This document shows, one piece after another, positions 33,571-46,200 of a DNA stretch of 64,000 bases. Position 1 is the first letter of the stretch, and each line of letters begins with the position of its first letter. The translations under genes were made by a program, and so were the position numbers. A model generated the notes under the pieces. It worked only from the letters and a program-made list of their open reading frames with translations, searched no databases and had not been told where the DNA came from. Source of the DNA: Tetradesmus obliquus (lineage: Eukaryota > Chlorophyta > Chlorophyceae > Sphaeropleales > Scenedesmaceae); assembly GCA_030272155.1 (NCBI GenBank), contig CP126197.1:4642001-4706000 (forward strand). Reading direction: 5' to 3'.

Positions 33571-35159
33571 GGGGTGGTGGTGAGAGCAGCAGCAGCAGTG
33601 GCGGTGGCGGCGGCGGGTCACACAGGACTTCGGGTGCTACGTCACACAGCATTGCAGCATCTGCACCTAACCTGGCCTTGCCAGGGGCCCAAAGCAGCGG
33701 CAGCCCGTTTGAGAAACAGCAGCGCAGGGAGCTGTCGCAGCAGGACAAAGTATCAGCAGCACCGGCAGCACCAGTAGAGTCAGAGGAGATGGAGGAAACA
33801 TGGGATGTACTACCAGTGGTGCTGTCCCCACTGCGTATTCCAAGTCACCAGCAGCGCCCAACAGCAGCAGCAGCAGCAGCAGCAGGCGACTCATCTCCCA
33901 CACCGCCCAGCCCCAAGATGTCAGTGACAGGCGTTTGTAACAGTGTTATTAACAACATGCTGTCGGAGGAGGGCATCCCGCTGGTACCAACCACCAACAG
34001 CGACAGTGATGATGATGATGGGCTGAAACAGCCTTCAAGCAGGGGCCGCCACAGGTCACACTTCCAATATTTGTTTGCTGGCACTCCCAGAGCATCAAAC
34101 CGCATCAGTGCCAGCTTCAGCCAGCGCAGCAGCAGCAGCATCGACAGGCAGCGTGCAGCAGCAGCAGCAGGCACGCCGCGCGCTGTCAGCTTCAGCGGCA
34201 GCCATGCTGCCGTCGCTGCCGCAGCAGCAACTGCTGCGTTCGGCAGCAGCGCAGCACACGCCAGCGCAGGCAACAGTAGCGGCCAGCAGCCGCCATGGCA
34301 TAAGCGCCGCAGCGGCAGCAGCACTTCTGCTTCTGATTATGCCCAATCTTCTTCTGCATCAGGCGCTTCAGGCAAGCCTGCTGGCCTGCCAAGGCCGGGC
34401 AGTGCTGGCCAGCTGGCAGGTCTTAAGGTGAGGTCGCTGAACCCTAGCAGCAGCTCTGAGGAAGAGGAGGCAGCTGGCGGTGCTGGACACAGCAGCTACA
34501 GGCGGGGGGCTATAAGCATGGACGCTCGCCGTGCTGCTGCTGTAGGCATGCGCAACATCAGCAGCAGCGGCAGCAGCAGCAGCAGGGCAGTTGAGGGGCA
34601 TGCAGGAGTGCTGGCAGCAACGGATGAAGGCGGTGGCAGTGGCGGCACCTTCGGCCAGGCACCTGTACAGTTTCCTGCAAGCAGGCAGGGCAATCCTGCA
34701 AGCAGCAACAGCGGCAGCAGCGCTGGCCACAGCAGCAGCATGTACCACACTGCCAGAGGTAGCAGCACGGGCTTTAGCAGCGGAGCAGCGGACAGGAGCA
34801 ATGCTGCTGCAGGTGGCGCGGCTGCACCTGCAGGGCTGCGTGGTACTGTGTACAGTGTCATTTCAGATGTTGATTTGCGTGAGGCAGCAGGCAAGCTAAA
34901 TGCAGCAAAGGCAGCACTGTCAGCATCAGCCAATGATAACGCTGTAGCTATTGATGGTAGAGCAAGCGAAGAAAGTGAGAGCCTAACAGATGCAACAGGT
35001 ACAGGCAGTGTGCTGAATACAGCGGGTGGCAATTTGGCAGGCAGCAGTGCGCTGTTTTCGCGCACTGGATGGGCGTCTCTTGTGCGGCAGCCTAGCGGCG
35101 GTACTCCTGCTGATAGGGCTGCTGCTGCAGCTGCACGTGCGCCAGCTGGCGTGGCTTAA
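31602..35159 (+). CDS. Large intronless Ala/Gln/Ser-rich protein (1185 aa)
   Basis: Not recognised. A single open frame of 3558 nt, far longer than chance, in a region where all other genes are split. Most of it is homopolymer-like (Gln, Ala, Ser and Gly runs from CAG/GCA/AGC repeats) and should be disordered. More complex islands include GPWYRCWLCCLAGAQTPQDI (about residues 33-52, Cys cluster possibly lipid-modified), EEMEETWDVLPVVLSPLRIP, SVTGVCNSVINNMLSEEGIP followed by an acidic SDSDDDDG stretch, and SRGRHRSHFQYLFAGTPRAS. The C-terminal ~100 residues (from LRGTVYSVISDVDLREAAGK) are less repetitive. SP/TP sites suggest phosphorylation. It could be a regulatory or scaffold protein. A short hidden intron cannot be excluded. 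Confidence 0.65.
33530..33572 (+). repeat. CAG run encoding polyglutamine in gene G
   Basis: A CAG tract of about 15 triplets (Q15-16), the longest of several in this gene; others lie near 32560, 33170 and 32755. It is followed directly by a Gly-rich stretch. Confidence 0.9.
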
Positions 35160-37917
35160 GTTAGCTGTGTTGCGAGTTGGCGTGCTGTCATCATGATAAT
35201 GCTGATCAGCATGATGTCACATTGAGCTCGCGGCAGCTGCATGGCAGGAGAGAATTTCGATTGCTCGTGTGCGTTTGTGTTCCTTGACTATGTTTAGTTC
35301 GGAATAAAGAGCTTCAAAGTGAATTGGGCATTGCATGCCAACGAGGCATGTGCTTTGCTGATGCGCCAGCAGTGTGGTTGCTGTCTGCGTCCGGCTGACA
35401 CATCGTTCCTCAGTGGCTGTGGTGGAGTAAAGCAGGGCTGGTGTGGGTGACTCAAGGCAGTCAGCAAGCTTGCGTACTGGATGTCAGTGCAAGTCGTATC
35501 GTGCAGCACTTCTAGTCTTCTAGTTTTGGTGGCGCTTGGGCAGCGTATCTAGCACTGCTCATGCCACAGTGGCGTTGTGGAGATGTTTGTCCTCAGGTTG
35601 GAAGTGACACTTACTTGGAATGTAGCTGCAATGCGGTGATTGTAACAGGCAATATGTTGGTGAATGTGCCTGAATCTGCGGCTTGGTTGGCGCTAGAGTC
35701 AACCAACAAATCAAGAGCTGGTCAGGGCTGGCATGCCGGTGTGTCACACAGTGACATTCACGTGCATGACAGTGCTCTTAGCAACTGCATGCGCAGCTTG
35801 GCACGCACGCATACACTGCTTTTACATCTATCATTGCACTTCACACCATGAAGCTCACAGTGACCTTCATGTGTCAGCGCTTTTCACAGAGAGTTTGCAT
35901 ATGGCATGTAAGCGTGCAGACATCCTGAGCACTCTCAATCAAAATGTGTGTTAAAGTCATCGACTTGCTAGGACTGCTGCTGTGTGTAGCCCTTCACCCA
36001 CGCCCGTAAGAAAAGCACCACCAGGAACAGCACAAAAGCACACAAACATCCAACAATGATTTCACTGCAAGCGCCCTGGCTAGCGGACGGCACACAGCAG
36101 GGCTTACATTACTGCAGGGTTCTGCGGCCACAGCACAGTACACAGCAACAGCAGGGTGCAAAGTAATGACTACATCATGTAGCAGCAAGTCTGTTTCCAC
36201 CGCTGCCGCATGTCAGCTGCAGCCCTCTGAACTCAGGACGCTGCTGGAGCAGCACGCAGCTGTGCAGCGTGTGGCCGAGCCAAATTGCAGCTGCTGCTGA
36301 TGCTGTGCCCAACTCCATGCAGCTCTAGTTAGCCCGCGTCATCTGCTGCTAACACTCAGGTACCCGCGCACAGTTCAGAATTTCACACAGCTGGTGGTAC
36401 GAAATCTCATCGAAACACCAAATGCGCTAGTCCATGCCGCAGCTGGTAGCAGCATGGGACCGTGCATTGTGCGTCGAATGCACAAGTACCCACACATCCA
36501 GAAGCCTAAGGACCAACTCTGCTGCTCACTGCTGGCACATCCTCCTTGCTCATGCACGCCTGATGCAGCAGTCACTGCCATTATTCTGCCAGTGGCAGGC
36601 TGAAAGAGGCTGTATATCACATGCGTGCAACTCGCTGAAACATCAGGCTTCCAAATGCTGTTCATCACAGGCTTGCAGCCCACAACAACCAGATCTGCAG
36701 CAGAAATTCAGCAGCATCAATGCATGCTTGCCATGCGTTTTATGTATGCTTGCTCACCAACTTATCACCAGACAACGTTCTGTTGCAGCTTGTGTACTTT
36801 TGCCTCAGGTGTCAACACATGCGTGCAGCCACATGCAGCATTCCCCAGACAGTAGCAGCATTGCCATCATTGTGATGCCAGCTACAGCCTGGCTCACTGA
36901 ATCAGCACAGATATCTAGGGTCTGTTGGCAACATCTTGCTTCGCAGATCAGAGTTGCCCTGCTGGCACAGCCATTTGGTGGCAATGCAGCAGGTTCTGAG
37001 CAGGGTGACTTGTTTATGCAAAAGGCTGCACTACAGCATCACAATCACATACCTGCGCTGATCAAAGCGTTTCATGGCGCGAGAACAGCTTAACCGAACC
37101 AAACCTTTGCTGGGTAGCGTACTGTCTAGCTGCAAGATGCAAATACCAACAAGCATGCTGTGAGCATACTGTCTAGCTGCAAGATGCAGATACCTACCAA
37201 CCAGCATGCTGTGTATACGCTACTTAGCTCTCAGATGCAGATAACAACCAGCACACTGTGTAGGTGCTGCCTAGCTGCAAGGTGCAGATAACAACCAGAA
37301 GCTTGCTGCAGCTCTGCAGCTGTGCATTCACCACACCATGTGTTATGCTCCAAAAAGCAGCTGGAATCAACCATGATTCACAGGCCATGTGGCCTACAGG
37401 ACGGTCACCAATCTCCTGTTCGTCATCCCTGTGTTGACAATGTGTGTGATGATGGATACCTGCTTGCCGCTGTGCAGGACGTGTGAAACAAACAAGATAC
37501 CTGTTGCATGAATGCTGGTGTGTTGACAATGAGCTTGACCATTGTCGGTGTTGTGCCCAGTAGCTGTCTTCTGTCTGCAACCCGCTTTATAAAAGGTCAC
37601 GCTGTGTGATGGTGCATGAGCTGTGTTGGAACCAAAAAATCATAGCCATAACTGGAAGCAGTGAACCTACTTGTCATGTCACTGCGACACCAAAGAAACA
37701 AACCACTTGCAAGCTGACCCCATGACGACGTAATCAATAACACGTTGATATGATGAACGCGCTGATCTCCTGTGCGAAGAAACATGTGTGCGCTAGCGCT
37801 GTGAAAAAAAGAATCCACTTCTCGCTTGCTGCGTTATAAAGGGCCTGTTTTGGCTTCATCATGAACGCAGAGGACGTATTCTGTCCAGACAGCGCACTCG
37901 GATGCGCTCGAAAGCCA
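35160..37917. other. 2.8 kb without a supported gene
   Basis: Convergent region between gene G and the MFS gene. No homologous or well-structured ORF was seen. TATAAA-like boxes occur at about 37584 and 37832, but no gene follows them. Confidence 0.55.
37105..37315. repeat. Four-copy ~55-bp tandem repeat
   Basis: Units containing CTAGCTGCAAGATGCA, GATA[CA]C and CCAACCAGCATGCTGTG-like words repeat about four times with 10-20% divergence. Confidence 0.85.
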
Positions 37918-40900
37918 TTAGGCAATTGCATCAAGCTGTGATGGCTGTGTCGCTCTGTTATGCTGGCTAGATACCATGTGCAAGTTTAGTGCAGCGCCAT
38001 ACACGCTTGTGGCGGCTGCCAGTGCACACATCACCCCCACCTGTACTGCCCAACCACTGCTCTGCAGAGCACCCCCAACCATATTCCCAACCCCAGCGCC
38101 CAGCGCAAGCGCGATCATGTACATGCACATCGACACATGCGTCGCGACGTGCTTCCCCAGCGCCTCAAGCCTCCGGGCAACGTGGATGTACACCAGCGTC
38201 TCTGTTGCCGCCTGTGTCAGCCCAAACACAAACAGCAGACAAGCCAGGCCAGGCAGGCACCATGCCAGTGGAATGAGCAGTGTACTGCTAGCCCCCATGA
38301 GCAGGCAGGCTGCAGCAGCCAGGCGGTGCGTCTGCTGCTGAGCAGCAGGCCAGCGTGAGAGGTATGCCTCCAGGGCAAATGGACCTGACACTGCACCCAC
38401 AACCTGCAGCAGCGGCAGCAGCAGCAAGGGCAGCAAAGGCAAAGGTTAGCAGCTGTCTGTGCACACAGGCTGAGCGCATCTGTATTTCAACCAGTCACCT
38501 GCTCTGTGTGCAGCAGCCACAGCTTGAAGCCTGCAGCCTGTGCGGCACAAAGCCGCCTGCAAGGCCTAGCCATATAGCTGTGCAGACCTGACTGGCGTTT
38601 GCCTACTGAAACACAAAGCCACACAAAGCATTGACTGCGCAGTGCATGCATCTATTGTCAAAGACAAATCAGCATGTTTCAATATTTCAATACTTCAAAC
38701 CTCCTCACCATGGCCACGTACACAATCCCCACCAGCCATGTGGGTGCGCCCATCACCACCGGCAGCAGCACCATCGCGCCACTGGTCACACTTTGCTCCA
38801 GCAGCACCAGCAGGCACTGGCTGGCCACCACACAATCGCACACAGTGCTGAGGACTGATCCCATGTCCAGCCGCGCCTGCTGCTGCTGCTGCTGCTGCTT
38901 GTCGTGATTAGTGAGTGGCTGGCTTGTTGGTTTCCTGATGGCCTGCTTAGCAGCAGGAGCACGTGCTAGTTTTGTCTGGTCTGCCGCCTCAAGGTCACTT
39001 GCACTGTCCATGTGATAGTACCTTCTTTCCAGCTTGAGCTGACCTGATGAAGCCAGCTCAATACTGCTGCAGGCTACGGCTTTGACCGCAGTAAACGCTG
39101 CTGCTCCTGCTGATGGTGCGATGATGGTCAGGCTCACTGCTCCTGGCGTCTGCGGGTCGCAAGGAAAAGCTGCAATGTAGCACGAGTCATTGCTGTTGGT
39201 GCGCTGCAGCTCATGCGCTGTCTTCAAGGTGCATAGGCTGTTGTCCGAAAGGCTTGAGCTGCTGCTGTCGGTGTGGGTGCTGCTGTCAGCAATGCTGTCA
39301 GCAATGCTGTCAGCAATGCTGCTGCTGCTGCTGCTGCTGCTGCTGTCGGCCCAGGTCCACACAGGCAGCAGCAGCAGCGCCAGCAGCAGCGGCAGCGCAT
39401 TGACGGCTGTCTGCAGCACGAATGCGGCCTGCAGTCCACTCCTGTCAAACACGATGGCACCCAGCACAGGCCCAACGCTGTCACCAGCAGAGCACCCTGC
39501 AACGGCAATGCCAAGCAATGGCGGCGGAAAACGATGAGTTGCAACTGCGTGCGCTGCCAACATGTATTCGCTGTGCACAACAGGAGAGTGCAGAACAACA
39601 TGAAAGCAGTTGTGACAGCACACCAGATGTCGGACGCAGACCAAAAGCTGCTGAAGATCTGTGGTACTGGTGATGATGAAACAGACACTGCGCGCACAGG
39701 CGACGCTCTGCTTTACTGCACAGAGGCAGCGTTGATGCTGCCCCCGCCCGCCCATCTGCTCTGCTTCAACATGGTTACGTTTCATGCTGTGTGAGCACGC
39801 CAACTGTCATGCTGCCAGCGCCCCATCTGCGCTGAGCACCGCTATGCATGTGCAACTCATGTCTCATACGCTCAGCTGCATTGTGTGAGCGTGGCACATT
39901 TCATGCTGCGCAACATCCTGCCCCCACCCACCTGCGCTGAGCACTGCGATACCCAGGGCCAGGTGCTGCTGTGGTGCCAGCTCAACCAGCAGGATGAGGC
40001 AGTACACCATGTACACTGGCGGGCAGGCAGCAGCAGCAGCAGCAGCAGGCTCAAGGTGCCGCACCAAGCAAGTTGCAGCGTTGTTGTACAGCAGAGCCAT
40101 TCAGAGCAACGACAGCCGCGCCATCTGGAGCGTCCTTTGGTGAGAAGCTGCCTTCTGTTTTTTCCCGCATTTTGCTGTTTATCATCCATTCTTTGGCAGC
40201 CATGCACGAATGGCAGCTGTCAGCGCAACTCGCACCTGCTGTTGCTGCTCCGTGAAATGCCCTGCAGGCAGTGATCACAGGCATGCAGGGAAGCACTGCT
40301 GGCAGGGCTGATGAGGCCACGCTTGCGGCCTGCCCTGCAATCACCAGCCACCATTTGGGCCGCAGCGCCATGCCTGAAATAGCTGGAAAGGACTGACACA
40401 GCAGCACCTGCGCAGCAGCAACAGCACAGCACGGAAGTGTGCTGCATGAGGCGCTGCTGTAGAGGCACTTTCAAAAGTATGCACAGCAATGGGAGTTGGT
40501 TGGCGTGACATTTGCTTGAGCTGGCTGCACTCAAATAGTGTGTGGTGTACGCTGACGGGGTAGGGATGAAAAGACTGTGGTGCACGCAACAGACAGCAGA
40601 GTGACTCACCACAACTGCCATGACGCATGTCGCCACGCCATCTATGCCCTGCACATGCAGCGGCAGCAGCAGGAGCAGCAGCAGCAGCAACAGTAGCAGT
40701 TGCCTTGTGGTATTTTGACAACAGAAGCTCAAATAAGTCGTGGTGTGTAACATTCATGCTGCCTTTTGTCAACAAACCACACTGCTTGTGTTGTCCGCCA
40801 GCCAGCAACATCTCACACAGCTTGTACAAGCTCGCCGAATTATCAATGCTGTCAAAGCTTATTGATACACCTCTCACATACGGATGTGCAGAGCCACAGG

Positions 40901-41252
40901 GCACATGCCATGCACTCAGAATTCTCACCAATGCCAGCATCACGGCAGAGCTGCTGGCTCCCTTGGCTGCCATGATAGTCACTCCAGCACACTTTTGAAA
41001 TGTATGAACTGACAACCTGTCAGTCACTCACCAGTGCCAGCATCACGTCAGCACTGCCTGCCCCCCCAGCTGCCAGCACCTGGCCCAGGAAGGCATCAGC
41101 CATGCTGTAGGAGTACATGTCAGCAAAGCCAAGGGTGCACATGGCAGCCAGGGCCAGCGCCTGCAGGGCCTTGTAGCGCGCTGTGTTGGCGGAGGTTTGG
41201 CGGCTGCTGCTGCTGCTGCTGCTGCTGCTGTGTGGGGCTATCACGCTGTGGT
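37918..41252 (-). CDS. Major facilitator superfamily transporter (5' end unresolved)
   Basis: Membrane transporter of unknown substrate. Minus-strand exons: from about 41252 to 41032, then 40648-40610, 40392-40236, 40015-39932, 39496-38709 and 38403-37918; phases match at every join. The last five total 1554 nt. Twelve-helix MFS features: helix 1 around LALAAMCTLGFADMYSYS, the short loop/helix exon GIDGVATCVMAVV, the helix 4-5 motif ITACRAFHGAATA then LAPQQHLALGIAVLSAGCSA and GDSVGPVLGAIVFDRSG. A long Ser/Gln-rich central loop with IADS repeats follows helix 6, then six C-terminal helices (for example VGAVSGPFALEAYLSRW and HVSMCMYMIALALGAGVGN). The order is closest to drug/vesicular-amine-type carriers. 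The exon at 41252-41032 has no in-frame ATG before helix 1 except within it, so either an upstream exon is missed or translation starts at MCTLGF. Confidence 0.8.
39281..39322 (-). repeat. 12-bp tandem repeat in the MFS loop
   Basis: AATGCTGTCAGC repeated three times in exon 5, encoding IADS units in the central loop, next to a CTG (Ser) run. Confidence 0.9.
39825..39842 (-). repeat. Donor-end copy of MFS exon 4
   Basis: GTGCTCAGCGCAG recurs 105 bp downstream of the exon end at 39932. The donor is changed from GT to AT. Confidence 0.6.
40927..40965 (-). repeat. Donor-end copy of MFS exon 1
   Basis: GTGATGCTGGCA[TC]TG + GTGAG recurs with an exon-like end at 40929, 103 bp past the true donor at 41032. 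Confidence 0.75.
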
Positions 41253-41563
41253 AGGTTGCCGTAGGGCGGGTGAGTCACCACCAGCAGCAGATGGCGATCC
41301 TGCAAGTTGGCACGGCAGGTGCAAGTCAGGCAAAACGTTTCTGGTAGCATCACGTGGACGACTGGCTGGCCCTGCAGCCGTCCGGTTTGACTGCAACATG
41401 CCGCATGTTTTGCCAGTTCTCGTCACACTGTGACCAGCAGCACTGCCAGTTGTAAGGCTGCTGTCACCAGTTTGGGTTGCTACCAGACCTGCAGAGCTGC
41501 ATGGGCCCTACAAAGGCCTTTATCAATGCGTCGGTAAGTCTGAAAGGGAACGCGCGGCTGCCC

Positions 41564-41656
41564 AGATCAAGTTCTGATATGCAGTACTGCATGACAGACA
41601 GATGTCCGCAGATCAAGTTCTGATATGCAGTACTGCATGACAGACAGATGTCCGCA
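41564..41656. repeat. 46-bp direct duplication
   Basis: GATCAAGTTCTGATATGCAG and the next 26 bases occur twice head-to-tail at 41565 and 41611 with no visible difference, so the duplication is recent. Confidence 0.95.
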
Positions 41657-42413
41657 CGGGGCCCAAAGCCCCTTGGACCCCAACGAGACAGCGTGTACAT
41701 GTACATCACCACACCAGAAATATTATAGGCATCTTTTGAGCTTCCTTCTACGCATTAGACGCTCACCTGCAACTGAAGCTCTTGTGCGATGACGCTTGGG
41801 CTTGCCGTCAATTGGTCAAAACGCTGCTTACCTCGGCCAGAGCACCGATACTGGTACACTCAGACGCCGAGCACATCGTCATATCAAGGTAGATAGATGT
41901 GGCTCGCATGCAGGATTATCGGGCTGGCCACGCTGTGCCACAACCTCCGCACGACTTCGAAAGGGTGGCCTTGCGAGGCGCTTCTACTGTAGCCAGCCAC
42001 TTCTATGACGAATAATACTACATTAGCACCAGGACTTGCAGCTGCAAGCTAAGTCCCACGGCACACTCTTGAGATCGTGTCATTTTTCTGCAACAGTAAA
42101 ACCTAAAACCTTGCAGGGGCATCCGATCCGCTGATGGTGGTGTAGCCGGTTTGTTTACAGCCCTTTCATTACCGTCATGCAGATTCAGATGCTGGTACGC
42201 TGAAAGGTCGTGCCAAAATCAACAGCGGTGCATTTGCCTGTCACAGCTTCCAGCCGCAAGCTTACGTTGTATGCTGGATGAGTCAGTCATGATGGCTGGG
42301 TGAGTCATAGTGACTGTGGCGCGGCGCCAGCGCTCCTGTACCAAGATGAATTGGCAAACTTTCACTTCACACTGCTTGACGCTCAGCATGTTTCAACTGG
42401 GGTGAAACGTCAC

Positions 42414-42448
42414 CCTCCCCCCCCCCCCCCCCCTTCCCCAAAAAAAAA
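42414..42448. repeat. Poly-C/poly-A homopolymer tract
   Basis: About 17 C in a row, then CTTCCCC and nine A. Such tracts often vary in length or are mis-assembled. Confidence 0.9.
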
Positions 42449-42688
42449 CGCCCTCAACGTCTGGCCAGACGCCCATCGGCCGGCACCGCAGGATGCTCAC
42501 AAAGATCTGTATCTGGATCGCTCCCACAGAACTTGCATCAGCTTCTGCACGTTTTTGTTGCACGCTGTTGTCCATCATCATTGTGTTACCCAACCGATCA
42601 TGCCCCAGCAAAGGCGCCACCCGCAACACCTTTGTAATTTGACATCAAATTACGCTGTGAGGCTTGGTTGCAACCAATTGCTGCTGCT

Positions 42689-43158
42689 TCACGCTTGCAT
42701 TCGCCGCTGAGCCAAGTATGTACGCTCACACAGTGTGTTTGCCAGCAGCCATGTCAGCCTCCCTCCCTCCATCTCAGACTGCAGTAAAAGCAGCAGCAGA
42801 GGTGGCAGCAGAGGCAGCAGCAGCAAAGGCAGCAGCAGGCACGTGCACCATCCTCTCAGATGCTGGCACAAACATGCAGCGGCGGCCAGGCAATGCACAC
42901 ACACATGTGGCTGCACGACAACGTATTCACAGCACACAGCTCGGCTTTGTAAGCGACCGATATCTTATGGGTATCTGCCTTGCACCTATTCCTTGTCAAC
43001 CAAACCCACCAGCACAGGTGCACTTGATGCTGCACAACTGCACACTACAGCATATATTGATGCCCTGCAGCAGTCAAGAGCGCTGCATGACCTTCAATGC
43101 CAGGTCTCTTTGCAGCCCTTTCAAGCCAAGATGGTCTTGGCCTGCAGCGTTGCGACCA

Positions 43159-43206
<48 letters not shown>

Positions 43207-46200
43207 TCACCTTGAAGTATCCGTCCAGGTGGTTCACCATGGTGGCCTTCTCGCGCCCCTTGCCGTAGAACTTGAGCGTGAGGATCAGCCAGCCGCCTGC
43301 ATGCGCAGCAACAGAATGAAACATGTGGGTTGTGCAGCAGCACTGCCAGAGAACTTCAGATTGAGGATCCACATAGCGCGTAGGCATGCTGCTGCACTGC
43401 CGTAGGAGATGGGCCGGCCGCCTGCAGGCGCAGCGTGTGGCCGAGTTCAACTGGCGAGTTGCACTGCTGGCCTGGATACACCTCTGTATACTATCTGGCC
43501 CTTTCGGGGACTTTTGGGGCCTGTTCGGGCCTCTTTCTGTTGAGCCTCACCTGGCTTGAGCTTTGTCAGCAGCGGCAGCAGGTGCTCCCCCACGCGGATT
43601 GGGTGGTCGTTCATGTCGCACACCAGCAAATCAGCCTACACGCAGGATACACAGCAGTTGAACAGCAGTGAGGCTTTGGGTCATGTCCACAGCAGAGGAG
43701 CAGAGTAACAGCTGGCGCGTGACGGCTATCAGCAGTTGAAGCAGCATCAGGCTGCTGCTGTGTTGCTGCCTCCCAACACATGTGCCGTTTCGCCAACAGA
43801 AACTGACCCTCCTGCTTGCACCTCTGCTGCCGCTGAGCATGTGGCTGATCCCCACTGTGCTCACACGCCCCTGTCTGCCTGTCTGCCATGCAGCAGACGC
43901 CTTGACAAGCCCCTACAACAGCACAGACGCTGCACCCAGCTAGCTGACCAGATCCCTGCCTCTCGCAGCGCACCCGCTGCCCTGCCAGCACCTCATCCAC
44001 CTGCTGCCCCAGGCTTGCACTTCTGCCGGCAGGAAAAACTCCACACAAGACACTCCTGCTGCGAGCTGTTGCTAAAGAAACGGCTCATTCCCACTGCATT
44101 GAGTGTGGACACGTATCCCTGCCTGCCACACAGCAGCATCCTTTTTCCACCCCCAGGACACCGCATACAAGCCCGCCAGCATGATGGTGTGCTCACTCCC
44201 CCGCCTCTCGCAGCCAGTGAGCGCACCTGCTGCCCTGCCAGCACCTCGTCCACCTGCTGGCCCACTTCTTGTGCCTTGCCCAGGATCTGGTGCACACGCG
44301 GCCGCGCTGTTACATCAGGGTGCAGAGGCGCTGGGTCAACTGCCAGCACATGATAGCCGCAGCTGTCTGCAAGGTAGCTGGTCCAGCCGCCAGGGCATGC
44401 CCCTATGTCAATAGCCCAGCGGATAGGCTGCTGCTGCTGGTGGTTGCCGTTTGCTGCTGCTGCTGCTGTGAGCTGCGTGGCTTGCTGCTGCTGCTGCTGC
44501 TGTGAGGCGGCAAGGGACTGCTGCTGCAGCAGCTGCTGCCTGTCAGGGGCGTGCTGCAGCCCGATGACCTGCATGGCTTCTGCCAGCTTGTTGATGGCCT
44601 GCAGCATCAAGCAGCAGAGATTGTGAGGGGTTCAACATGAACAGCTAAGCAATACAGAGAAGCCAGATAGAGCAGAGCAATAGAAGTGTGGCAGCAGCGC
44701 AGGCACATCAACAGCGAGAGGCAGCAGCTGTGCATGCCAGCAGGCGACACAAAGTACCGCAGCACGCTGGCGCTGTCATGGCGCTGTCATGGGACCTGCA
44801 GCTGTCTCATGCTGCTGTTGATGTCAGCGCATCTGGTGCGCATGCAGGCTCAACAATAGTAAACTTGTCAACACAGCAGAGCCAGCAGCTCTATGCTGTG
44901 CTGGTCAGTCAAACAAATGTAGATGTGGCCACCCGCATTGCTCACCGTGGCCACGCTCTTGTCAAAGCGTGCTGGTGCCACAGAGGACATCTTCCAGGCC
45001 TGCACTGCTGGCATGTAGCTCCAGCGGATGCAGCTGGGCGACAGCTGCACCACATACAGCACGTGGCTGTACTGCACGGGGTGCATGGGGTGCGGGTAGC
45101 CAGCTGCGCAGATCCTGCGCTGCAGGAGGTGAATGTGCAGGAGGTGCACATGTGGTGTTCAGGCTGCTGCAGCTGAGACCAGGCTGCACAGCCATTTGAA
45201 GCCTGAGGCAATTGCCAGAACCACACGAGCAGATTGTGGCACAGCAACCAGCTGAAAGAACACGTCTGTTGCTGTACACCACAAGGCCCTGCACAGTGCT
45301 TCCGCAGCATACATGCTCACCCGCTAGAAAGCCTGGTAGCATTGTGCTGCCTTGATCAGCTGCCATAGTGTGATGCAACTGCAGCTGGCAGGCAGCTACT
45401 ATATGTTGAGCTCACCCCAATGTCCAGCTGCAGGCTCTTAGGGAACACGTCTATGCGCACAGCTGTCGCGCCAGCCGGGGTGGGCGCAGCCGCCACGGTT
45501 GTGACCAGCTCCTCCCTGCAGGAATCAAAAGCACAGTGTTACCAAGCTGCTGGGTGATGAAAGAGTGATAGATGTGTCGAGCATGTCCCCAAGACACCTC
45601 CCAAACATGACTAGCTTTGCTCTTCACGGAATGAAGAGCACCGCGTGCTGCATGGCTGCCGTAGCAACTGGTGTCGGCACAGGCCACTGCGGCTGCTGCT
45701 GCTGCTGCTATGTCTTGAGCCGCTTGCATGAGCAGCACGCAAAATGACAGGCAGCAGTATGGTGCATGGCGCATAACTTGTACACAGGCCTGCTCACCAG
45801 CTGCCTGCTGCTGCTGCTGTGCTGCGCTCTAGCCAGAACACCCGCATGCACACGCGCCCCACAAAGCAGCGCAGCAGCCACGCATCCAGCTGCTCGGGGG
45901 TGATGTGCACATTCTTGAACAGCACCAGGCAGGGACCTTCAGAGTCTGCAGTTGATGTGGCAGAGGACAGGAGGGTTTGCAAGCCTGAGTCAGCACTGCT
46001 GTGGGCAGCAGGGAGTGAGATTGCTGCAGCATTGGCATCTCTACAGGCATGCTTGCCCGTACTGTTGATCAAGCCATGCTGTGCAAGAGTAGCGTATTTT
46101 GTAAGGAAGATGCATGAGGAAAGTGCTGGGGAGGTGGTATACAAAGCAGCGGCAGCAGCGTTCCTTGTGCAGGATGGCAGTGCCGCTCCCTCACCTGTGT

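Larger units (their letters stand above)
41275..42688. other. Intergenic, RNA methyltransferase 3' end to MFS 5' side
   Basis: No gene supported. It holds a 46-bp direct duplication (41564-41656) and a C-then-A homopolymer tract (about 42414-42448). The MFS promoter should be in its right-to-left upstream part, near 41300-41600. Confidence 0.5.

Noticed and set aside
37105..37315. Tandem repeat as a centromere or replication origin
   Set aside because: Only about four diverged copies over 210 bp; too small for such a claim.
42300..42710. Plus-strand open frame of 136 codons through the poly-C tract
   Set aside because: It depends on the homopolymer length, encodes poly-Pro from it, and has no recognisable feature.
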